A stretch of 64,000 bases of DNA from Epiperipatus broadwayi (lineage: Eukaryota; Onychophora; Udeonychophora; Euonychophora; Peripatidae): contig JAQFVV010012395.1 in the NCBI GenBank assembly GCA_028023455.1, positions 2,976,001 through 3,040,000 of the forward strand. Reading direction: 5' to 3'. The notes under the pieces are model-generated. The model was not told where the DNA came from. It did not search any database and worked only from the letters and a program-made list of their open reading frames with translations. How positions within the stretch are numbered: position 1 is the stretch's first letter; each line of letters opens with the position of its first letter. A program made the position numbers and the translations under genes. Below, piece by piece: positions 12,201 through 20,494 of this stretch.

Positions 12201-12715
12201 CAAAGTAACTTTTTCTAAAAATAAACTTTTAATTTCTTATTATAGATTTATGTATTTAACTTTTGAATTTGTATTAATTAAAAAAGGCCATCTTTAATTT
12301 GCCTTGAATGGGCTAACTAATTGAAACATACCATTCCTGTAGAAATGCTAGCAGGCTTATCTCAAAATAAAATCATACGCCATATTTTAATAAATTTAAA
12401 AGAAAAAATATCTTATTATTTCTTTTAACAAAATAACATTTTATTTCAACAGAATTTTGCATTTTCTCATATATATATATACGCTTCCGTATATATATGT
12501 TTGATTACTAAATTTTGAAACGGAAATTTTAATAACAAACTTAAACAGAATTTTACTTTAAAAGAAATATTTTAAAGCAAATAACTAAATTTAATATGCG
12601 ATAAATGTACAAAATAAAACACATTAATTTTATATTTAATGCAAAATCCTGTTGGTATTTAGATATAAACTTAATCCAGGTTTATAATATTGGAAAGTTT
12701 ATATAAGGCTGTGAA
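12201..12715. other. anonymous AT-rich DNA
   Basis: Contains a short (AT)n at 12,470-12,500. Nothing else recognised. Confidence 0.4.
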
Positions 12716-13282
12716 GCATGGATCGGACTTCCAGATCCATTGCTTCAATAGTCAAAGCTTTACCAGGATTAACAAATAGTGTAAAAATTTCAGGATACAA
12801 TTCAAATCCTGAACAAGTATGGAATTTAATGTTTACCAGTAATATTCTGACTGAAATTATAATGTGGACAAATAAAAAAAAAAATAGAACAAACAATAAC
12901 AAAATATAAATTATCCTCATCTTCATGATATGGATTTATTAGAACTGCAAAGCATTTTGGGGGCTTACTGATGTATATGGAAATATTCAAGCAATGAAAA
13001 TATTGATTTGTTCTATACAACTGATGGAACCAGACAAGAAATTTTTTAATAACTATGTTTAAAAGAAGATTTGAATTTTCACTTTGTTCTTCATTTTGAT
13101 AATTCTAATGATTGAAAAAGTGAGGAAAAAAAAGTACATTGCAGTTGCTATCAGTAACTTATTTTAAATATTTATCAAAAATTGAAAAAAAAATTGTCAT
13201 TGGAATTGTTGAAATGCTTGTGACATTTAGGGAGAGGTGCAGCTTTAAAATTTATATGAACATTCTATTATCTGTTGCCTTT
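12716..13282 (+). pseudogene. piggyBac transposase, middle part (DDE region)
   Basis: The first frame reads IVKALPGLTNSVKISG, then PEQVWNLMFTSNILTEIIMW. These match the piggyBac pattern of a Leu-Pro-Gly linker followed by a helix bearing F-x-x-x-I-L-x-x-I-V-x-x-TN. After frameshifts the text continues with DMDLLELQ-like and MFKRRFEF pieces, the SLNRF motif region. At 13,223-13,262 comes EMLVTFRERCSFKIYM, matching the family's D-E-x-L-v-P-F-r-G-R-C-S-F motif; a catalytic Asp lies just before it in intact proteins. Stops and frameshifts make it non-functional. It is cut off where the SINE at about 13,283 begins. Confidence 0.7.
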
Positions 13283-13560
13283 GACAGAATAGCTCATTTA
13301 GTTAGAGTGCTTGTCTTAAAATTTGATATTTGAGAATCTAAAGAGTAAATTCGATTCTACTACTGTCACTGGTCAGGCCAGCAACACCTGAAAAAGAATG
13401 GAGAATAAAATGTTGTGCATTTCTAACAAGTTGTTTGTATTTGAAAAGTTTAAATAAAGTTTAAAATTTTCTATACATTCAACATTGACTGATAGATGAT
13501 TGAAACAGTCCAACATATTATCACAGCTAATATATCATCATTACAAACATATAGGCAAAT
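13283..13560 (+). mobile_element. tRNA-derived SINE, family S1
   Basis: The head has an A box like TAGCTCATTTAG at 13,290 and a B box like AATTCGATTCT near 13,348. A body follows with GTCACTGGTCAGGCCAGCA and CTAACAAGTTGTTTGTATTT. The tail contains TCAACATTGACTGATAGATG and AACAGTCCAACATAT. The same body or tail is found at 50,200-50,490 (minus), 50,881-51,010 (plus), 56,135-56,350 and 57,085-57,345 (minus). Here it interrupts the piggyBac relic, so it is younger than that element. Confidence 0.7.
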
Positions 13561-13689
13561 ATTCCCATGAATTTCTTTTATGCACCACTCTAATAATAGC
13601 ACTGGCAAACTTGAGATGATAAATGCATTTGATTGGAATTGTGCTAGTTATTCACCCTGTAGGCAAAAAAACAAACAAACATTACTTTA

Positions 13690-13985
13690 TGACTATTTTT
13701 TTTAAAATGCTATATATTTCAACAGTCAATGCATTTATTTTTTATCAGTCAGTGAAAGTTCAACACATGAATTTTTAAAAAATATTAACAAAAGCAAGGC
13801 TTCTAATATGCAGCTTTCAAAATGAAATTCATATCCTTATTTTAGGAGATTTTGGGAAGCCTGAAATTATTGATAGTATCATTGACAAAAATCCAGATAA
13901 TAAGCTTGAGATAAAGAAAATTTGCTACTAGTGTAAATAAAAAACGTTTTGTGCTTGCAGAATATACAGCAAGCTGATTAGAGCA
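13690..13985 (+). pseudogene. piggyBac transposase, C-terminal part
   Basis: After the SINE the piggyBac signal resumes. MLYISTVNAFIFYQSV matches the conserved segment where the last catalytic Asp and an N-A/S-F motif lie; here the Asp position reads Ser or Thr. Further on, GDFGKPEIIDSIIDKN runs into KLEIKKICY, a stop, CK, a stop, KTFCACRIYSKLIRAH. This resembles the cysteine-rich C-terminal finger of the family. Several stops make it a relic. Taken with 10,285-10,501 and 12,716-13,282 it outlines one decayed piggyBac transposon spread over about 3.7 kb. Confidence 0.6.
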
Positions 13986-14664
13986 CATCAATAAAATATA
14001 TAGAAAGTGTTCTATTTTAAAATAAAATTATTTTTAAATTATTCTTAGATTGTTTACTGAATCTTAATTATGACGTTTCGCAAACAATAAAAAAGTGATA
14101 AATCTTTATGGAAATGATTGTGAAAAATGTTTGTTTAATGTTTGTGGTCGTTTCAATTAATAAGGAAATTTTTGCGAAGATGGGGATTATTTTGACTCAA
14201 TTGTTTTTACGTCAGTGTTCTACAATAGTGATCACTGTTAATTCTAATTTGCTACTATTTGCCAATAGTCACATCATTTCCATAATCAAATATTAGTTTG
14301 TTTTTCAAGTCCTTTTTTCTATAGCATTTTTGTTTTACTGGGGGGGGGGGGAGTCCCCCTTTATAAACTAGGTAAAAACACAAAATATACATAATTCTGA
14401 CTTTATCATCGCAATTTAAACTTTCTAAACACAGTTCTTATATTCCAAATTTTATTAGTTTGGTGTTATGAAGATTATCTTAGATTTCATTTATGTTGAA
14501 ATTCAAGTTAAATTCAACTGAAATAATTCTATCAAATTAACTTTTTTAAAGTCATGATTGAGGTCATCGTAATCATTTAATAGATTTATAAGATAATTTT
14601 CTCCGATCATCTTAATAACAGACTGAAAATGTAATGGTTATATGTAATCAATTTGAATCTTTTA
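13986..14664. other. anonymous AT-rich DNA with a G homopolymer
   Basis: A run of about 12 G begins at 14,341, like those near 30,552 and 57,402. The reading frame at 14,108-14,296 has no recognisable family. Confidence 0.4.
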
Positions 14665-14718
14665 TACACCTGGGTATCTTTACGCGGATTTATTTAACAC
14701 GATTTTGAAGTTACGCAA

Positions 14719-14885
14719 TTCACATTTCTCCGGTAGTCGAACTCCGATAATGCGCTACTATTTTAAATAATAAATTTCGCGCACTTACGTCATATTGAAA
14801 GTAATAGCACATTATTGAAATTCGACTTTCATCTTAGTAATTTCAATATTTCCAGTGCTTTATAATAGTAAGATTTTATGCAATA
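14719..14885. repeat. foldback segment shared with the 26-27 kb repeat
   Basis: GTCGAACTCCGATAATGCGC and the following TAAATTTCGCGCAC mirror GTCAATCTCCGA/AATGCAC and ATAAATTTCCACGCAC at 26.1-27.1 kb. It is also an imperfect palindrome with 14,790-14,840. The end, TTCCAGTGCTTTATAATAG, matches TTTTCAGCACTTTATAATAA at 26,754. Confidence 0.55.
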
Positions 14886-15030
14886 ATGAAATTAAAATCA
14901 TGATTTCCACATTTTATGTATACACACATTAAATTTAAACATTACAAGCATAAAGCTAAACTAGTCAATATAAAATCAAAACTACCCCAAATCTAAAATT
15001 AAACCAGACCAGAATAAAAATAATATTAAA

Positions 15031-15074
15031 ACACAACCTAAGGTTTCACTGCTACAAGCAGACTTCTCAAGTGT
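15031..15074 (-). ncRNA. decayed hammerhead-like motif behind a Penelope-like ORF
   Basis: On the minus strand, ACAC pairs with GTGT as helix I. The first core box reads TTGAGAA in place of CTGANGA, two transition changes (C to T and G to A). Helix II has CTGC/GCAG around TTGTA. GAAA is intact. Helix III is ACC/GGT around TTA, and the cleavage triplet is GTT. It lies just downstream of the stop codon of the Penelope-like reading frame at 15,115-15,405, where such elements are known to carry hammerheads. Probably inactive. Confidence 0.45.
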
Positions 15075-15114
15075 AAAGAAATAATAAAAAAAAAAACACA
15101 ACTTATATATACTA

Positions 15115-15405
15115 TTAAAAACTACCCACAAATCCATTCACTTCCCATCCACCCTTAATATTAAAAGAACTCTTAAATAAGTTAATTGCTTCAGAATCAT
15201 AAATTTTCAATAATAAAGACTCTTTAATTCTTCTTTTGATTTCATTTCTCTCAAAGAAGACAACCTTAGCTTCATCAAAATCAATAGTGTGGCCTGTATC
15301 TTTTTCATGGACATACAAAGCAGAACTAAGATATCTATTTTTAACTCTACTTTTATGAACCTTTACTCTTTCATTTAAGATTATAATGTAAATTTGTTCA
15401 AACAT
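15115..15405 (-). pseudogene. Penelope-like element, C-terminal fragment
   Basis: A 96-residue frame. It contains SSALYVHEKDTGHTIDFDEA, then KVVFFERNEIKRRIKESLLL and SEAINLF. The series S-A-L-x-x-H, T-G-H-x-I-D-F, x-V-x-x-x-E and R-R-I-K-E-S-L-L is the C-terminal half of the GIY-YIG endonuclease region in Penelope-like retroelements. The GIY and YIG motifs themselves and the reverse transcriptase are absent, so only the 3' end remains. It ends in a stop and is followed by a decayed hammerhead. It differs clearly from the 16.6 and 28.4 kb copies, so it belongs to another Penelope lineage. Confidence 0.65.
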
Positions 15406-15629
15406 TGTGTGTGTTAGTTTTGCATTTTAAATCACATTCTGTTTTTGCTTTTTAAAAAAGAACGTAATCAATTATTAATCATTTAGTGTCCGCAAGTTTA
15501 TTTTTAAAAGGTGAGTAATAGCAGTGAGCACAATTAAAATTGAAAATTAAAAAATTAAAGACAAAAATAAGAATTTAATTTTTAGTTGTTAGATTAATTA
15601 CTAATTACGTTGTCACCAGAAAACCATTA

Positions 15630-15740
15630 ACACAACGTGAGAGTGATGTTGGTGCTAGTTGTATTTCCTCTTATGAAGAATCTGATTTTTTACCAGTTTG
15701 CAAACGAACTTGTTTATCGGCAAATAGTGATAATAATTAA
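15630..15740 (+). pseudogene. probable transposase C-terminal tail
   Basis: A short frame reads TQRESDVGASCISSYEESDF, then LPVCKRTC to a stop. It is acidic and polar, as the last residues of pogo/Tigger transposases often are, and lies just inside the right end of the inverted-repeat element. There is no catalytic motif, so the assignment depends on position. Confidence 0.35.
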
Positions 15741-16081
15741 AACGTGTATAAAAAATGTAAATTACTGTAAATTATGTGTAAAAATATATTGTTTTGAATA
15801 AAATTAAATATTATAGTTTAAAAAAGTTTGTCTTGTATCAATTTTTTTCAAATTTGAAATTTTTTATTAGTCATATTTTATTTCCTTATTTTTTTTTTTT
15901 TTTTGCGCGATTTTAAAGTAATTTTACATTGGTGCTTTGCTTTTACACGATTTTTGAAAAATCACAGTCCATATCCCCCCCTTTTCAAGGTAAGTTACGT
16001 CTATTTTTGTGCGATTTCGTTTGCACGTGATTTCTGAGGAACCTATCTATCGCGTAAAATGAGACCCAGGTGTATATACAT

Positions 16082-16160
16082 ATTACTCAGTTGAGACTCA
16101 ATCCTGGAATGATTTGATAAACTCTGAGTCTATCACTACATTAAACCACCAGGGCAACAT
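16082..16160 (-). repeat. tRNA-like SINE head, diverged
   Basis: The minus strand gives TGGTTTAATGTAGTGATAGA, like an A box, and CAGGATTGAGTCTCA, like a B box, about 40 bases apart. Similar to 8,755-8,885. It lies directly beyond the right end of the Tigger-like element. Confidence 0.35.
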
Positions 16161-16520
16161 AGTTATTTTTAATAGAAAATATACTTTTTAAAGAAACATC
16201 ATGTATTTATTTTTTATTACTGTTAAAAGCCACAGCAATTGTTTGATGTTTAGTGTGAAATAATATTTTATTTAATAATAAAATGTAGCTTTTTAAAAAA
16301 AAAAATGCACATAGTATATTATATACATATTGAAAGGAATGAATAGTATATACAAGCGCTTTAACATGCTGGGTGAAGAAGCTATATGGTAACAAAGCAA
16401 TCAAAGTAAATTAATGCAGGGCTAGCACTTGTGAGGTTTTCCCCCTCATATTCAGGGCCAAAACAGATTTTAAATCATTGTTGTGATATTGATAAATGGT
16501 AATGTATGTAAATGCGTTTG
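16161..16520. other. anonymous DNA, probably 3' flank of the Penelope fragment
   Basis: No gene. Minus-strand text after the GIY-YIG frame continues here with GAATATGAGGGGGAAAAC, which loosely recalls the sequence after the 28.3 kb copy. Confidence 0.3.
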
Positions 16521-16870
16521 TAAATTAACTTGTCCATTTTTTGGAGATAGCAAAACATGTCACATCTATTGATCGCATTGTTATCTGTTGATGATAAAAT
16601 ACGCTTCTTTAATCTTCCTTTTACAATCGTTAGCCTCAGTGCACACTATTTTGGGGTTGGAGGGTTCGAACATATGACAGCCTGCTTCTCATGTTCAAAA
16701 AATATTGAGATGTTATTTTTCTTTTTTGCTCTTCTGTATGTATACATGTGCTGAGCAACTCTATTATAGACAGTGGCCTTGGTCTTCCCATAGTATGTGA
16801 TACTGGATTCAGCCTGAGGGCATGCAATGCTATATACGCCTTGTGGTATTTGAGATGGAACGATTCTGTC
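16521..16870 (-). pseudogene. Penelope-like element, GIY-YIG endonuclease fragment
   Basis: On the minus strand from about 16,867: QIPQGVYSIACPQAESS, ITYYGKTKATVYNRVAQHMY, then TYRRAKKKN and FFEHEKQA. G-V-Y-S-I and Y-Y-G-K-T stand for the GIY and YIG strands, followed by the R...H segment and an E-H helix. A stop then interrupts, and a frame with NAINRCDMFCYLQKMDKL follows. The copy at 28,281-28,560 aligns with it (QHIYTYKRA, FVEHEKATGH). The reverse transcriptase is missing, as in many 5'-truncated Penelope copies. Confidence 0.7.
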
Positions 16871-17309
16871 TTTCACATTGTTAATGAGTAAAAAATAATT
16901 GATTATTCCAATACTAGTTAAAATGCAAGGTAGAAAAGATAAAAGAGTGAAAAAAAATTGCAAGTCTATTTAGAATATTAATTATTTTGTTTATGTTGAG
17001 TGAAAATTTTGTTGGATAAATAATTCCATGTATAAGCAGTACTAAAGCAAATATATAGATAGTTGTTTGAGAGATCAAGTGATGTTCACATACCATAGTA
17101 AGGACTGAGCAGAGTGTAGCAATGTGATTCAGTTAAGCAAATTACGTTTTTTTTTTCAATTGAGAATAGATTCAAATAGTTAAAGTTTTTAAATCTGTTA
17201 TCATCAACACATATAAACTAAACAGGTGCAATTAGACATGAGAAATATTATAGTAATGCCAAAATGATTAGTACAAATATAAAACCAAGAACCATCACAT
17301 GACCTAACT
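16871..17309. other. anonymous AT-rich DNA
   Basis: No recognisable gene or repeat. Confidence 0.4.
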
Positions 17310-17640
17310 TACATAATGCTTTTCAGAAGCAAACTTTATATTACTCCAGTGCTTTTATCTTTTGTAAGCCTGAGTAATCAATAGACACTAAATGACAGTG
17401 CTGATTAAATCCATATCCAGTTATATCCTGATAGCTTGGTATATTAATATGAGTAAATGGTAACTGCTAGATGAAAGATGTCCTAGAATCAATGAATTCT
17501 TATTCACTAGATCGAGATCCCAAACTCTCTCAGATGAATCTAATAAGCCAAAAATTAAACTGGGAGTATGAATAATAAATACAGTACAGGATAGAAATTT
17601 AGTTAGCACTTCTATCTAACGTCTATTGATGGCTTAATAT
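17310..17640. repeat. strongly diverged copy of the hammerhead-bearing palindromic repeat
   Basis: The left part (GAGTAATCAATAGACACTAA, then AAATCCATATCCAGT) lines up with GAGTAATCAATAGATGCCAG and AAATCCCTATCTAGT of the 19.7 and 54.6 kb elements. The right part reads CAGATGAATCTAATAAGCC, then AAACTGGGAGTATG, a decayed version of their hammerhead segment, and ends in TCTATTGATGGC. The order, minus unit then plus unit, is kept. No functional core survives. Confidence 0.45.
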
Positions 17641-19279
17641 GCAAAACTGAAATAATATATGTTAAAAAATAGAAATATGAAATGATTGGATATAATGCAT
17701 GCTAAAATCCTAATTACTTTAGGTGATAGGAGGATTTACGTTTTATTTCTTCTCACTATGTGAGGTTTTTCAGTGATTTTTATAGATTTTTTTTATTTTT
17801 AATGAGGATATGGTTAACCAATCTGAATTAGCTGTTTTAGATGATGTTTTAAAATATTTAATGATTGGCCAAATTATAAAGAGTTCGTTAAAGATTATGC
17901 TATAACACAAAATAATGAATAAATAGAATCAATTATTCAAGAGTACGGCAAGTAATATCAAATTTATCAGTGATGTTAGTCAAATAGGCAGATAACTTCA
18001 TACAGAATTGTTCATGCAAATGGACCACACACACACACACTTATGTATATGATAAATATTAGTATTTTACGCTACTTTTTTTTTACTTAGAATACCAGGC
18101 TTGTAATAGCTAACTATGTTTTTATTTCAACAGATATGAGATTTAATATTAGTAGCCAAGGACAAATGTGAAGTAAGTTTATTAAAGGAAAAAACATCAT
18201 AAAGTCTTGTCAGAAATGATTTTGACTTTTTTTTTTTTTTAAAAACTCTCATACCTCTGATTCAAAGATTTTTCTGACAAAACAGATTAAAAGAAAAAGA
18301 TTCAAACAAAATATGTCATTTCACTGAGTTTGAGAAGACTGAAGATTAACTTTGTTACATTTTTATAAATAACAGTCACAATCCAATTGATTTAACCGTA
18401 TCATACAAGAGCGTAAATATAAAGTAATTCTAAATACCAAGCAAGGTAAATTGTGTTAAAAATACAGATAATAAATCAAATAATGTGTAGATTTTTTTTT
18501 TTTACATTTTTAAAAATAACATATCTTTGATAAACAGAATGTAAAACCTTTCACAACATTCAGTAATATTAAAATCTCACATCCTCTAATCTATTTATTA
18601 ATAGACCTCAGGTTTTACAAAGATTAGAAAATATCCACGGCTCTAAAAGAACATATCAACATCTCATAATAAAGGCAATTAAAGAACCCCCCATCTCCGC
18701 GCAAACTCATATTATTATTATACAATAAGTGTGCAATTGGTTTATAGCCATAAAAGAGTCATATGAAGATAAAATAAAAACATTATCTTTAGAGTATATA
18801 GTTCATTACTTAAAAATATAACGGAATATATGTTATATCTCAACTTATCTTCAACATTTAAAAATAAATTCCACAGATCTTCGGTTATATAAATGATATT
18901 TTTTGTGACTTTTTTTTTTGTTGCTTAAATTAAATTTCATATAAGTTGGATTTTCCCTTTAGATGCATTGTTACTGTTGTCCATGTTACAGTATATGAAA
19001 TATTTTTTAATGAATAAAAATAAGTATTATATATATATCATAAGAGATCTTACAGAATGAGACAAATTAAAACAGAATTAAACTTCACCTTATTTTAGGA
19101 ATTTTTTGATAAGGGAAAAGATGAAAATAAAAATCATTATCTCTCTATTATTGAAAATTGCAGCGTCTTAAAATTAACTTTTTTATTTATTTATTTGAAC
19201 ATTCCATTTGACAAACCAAATTATCTTGAGATCTTGACTTAAAGCTAAGAATAGATGAAACTCATTTATTTTTTCTATT
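17641..19279. other. anonymous AT-rich DNA
   Basis: Contains a short (CA)n at 18,027-18,040 and several A or T runs. No gene found. Confidence 0.4.
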
Positions 19280-19821
19280 TTTTTTTTTAAGTTTTCATTG
19301 TAATGAAGAAGTAGAGGATTTTTATATGGATATACAAAATACTTTTGATCAGACCAAGTAACATTTTAAAATAGTTATGAGAGACTTTAATGCTAGAATT
19401 AGTAAACAATTGAAAGATGAAAGTGCTTTAGATAAATTTGGTTATGGTGATAGAAATGAAAGAATACATAGATTTATGGATTTTGCAGGTGATGTAACTT
19501 TATATTATGAATTCCTTTTTTGAGAAAAATGGAAGCATCCAAATGATGGTACAACAGAATTGAATTACATTTTGACTAATAAAAAAAATGTATTTCAAGA
19601 TTGAAAGGTTCTTAATAAATTGAATCCAGGAAATGATCATTAATAAGTGAGATGTAAGATCACTAAACATCACATGATCACCATCTCATACTAGCACATA
19701 ATTGTTGTAAACAAAGGCAAAACTCTCCATACAGTAGTGCCACCCTGTGCTAACCAGAGTAATCAATAGATGCCAGAAGGCTTTTGCATAAAATCCCTAT
19801 CTAGTACCTACTCATTCAATA

Positions 19822-19863
19822 TCCCCAGACTAGTTTCTGACTTGTGGCCATCATCAGTGAGGA
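19822..19863 (-). ncRNA. minimal type I hammerhead ribozyme, core intact
   Basis: On the minus strand: helix I strand TCCTCA, CTGATGA, helix II TGGC/GTCA with loop CACAA (one G-U pair), GAAAC-TA-GTC, then TGGGGA. TCCTCA pairs with TGGGGA in six pairs, one of them G-U. Helix III is only AC/GT with a two-base loop, as in the minimal hammerheads reported from Penelope-like elements, which act best as dimers. All expected invariant bases are present: CUGANGA, GAAA and a GUC cleavage site. This is the best-preserved copy of this family here. Confidence 0.75.
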
Positions 19864-20452
19864 GCCTTGGATCTGAGAGCACTGCACCTAGATCTTAGGA
19901 TCTAATGCAACCCTCCAGCAGCCATCTTTTAACTCTACTTTACTACAAAACTATGAGAATGAAATTGAAAGCACAAAAATATTTTCAATCTAAGCTCAAT
20001 AGCTTATATAGTCATATGGGTCTGAACTCAATTCAGCACCCATACATTTTGGTGTCTTTGGCTCTTAAACAACCATAGCCACCACTATCCTATTAGGCAG
20101 GATTGGTGTTAATCCACTAAACATCACATGATCACCATCTCATACTATTATTTACAACAATTATGTGCTAGTATGAGATGGTGACCATGTGATGTTTAGT
20201 GGTTTAACACCAATCCTGCATAATAGGATAGTGGTGGCTATGGTTGTTAAAGAGCAAAAGACACCAAAATGTATGGGTGCTGATTTGAATTCAGACCCAT
20301 ATGACTATATAAGCTATTGAGCTTAGATTGGAAATATTTTTGTGTTTTCAATTTCATTCTCATAGTTTTGTAGTAAAGTAGAGTTAAAAGGTGGCTGCTG
20401 GAGAATTGCATTAGATCCTAAGATCTAGGTGCAGTGCTCTCAGATCCAAGGT

Positions 20453-20494
20453 TTCTCACTGATGATGGCCACAAGCCAGAAACTAATCTGGGGA
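20453..20494 (+). ncRNA. minimal type I hammerhead ribozyme, right arm
   Basis: Same layout on the plus strand: TTCTCA, CTGATGA, TGGC/GCCA around CACAA, GAAAC-TA-ATC, TGGGGA. Helix II is fully paired. The cleavage triplet is ATC, still NUH, but weakens the tiny helix III. Helix I has two G-U pairs. Confidence 0.7.

Larger units (their letters stand above)
14667..16072 (+). mobile_element. pogo/Tigger-like Tc1-mariner transposon relic with nested repeats
   Basis: The ends are inverted: CACCTGGGTATCTTTACGCG at 14,667 and its imperfect reverse complement ending in GACCCAGGTG at 16,072. Both are flanked by TA within TATA, consistent with a TA target duplication. Near the right end the subterminal text alternates GCGATTTT-type words (15,900-16,050), as is usual for Tigger-like elements. 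Just inside lies a short plus-strand coding tail at 15,630-15,740. The left half has been invaded by other repeats: a palindromic segment shared with 26-27 kb and a minus-strand Penelope-like fragment. At 1.4 kb it is too short for an intact element. Confidence 0.6.

Noticed and set aside
16648-16680. GGGTTCGAACATATG as a tRNA B box
   Set aside because: It lies inside the Penelope-like GIY-YIG coding remnant on the other strand and has no A box at proper spacing.
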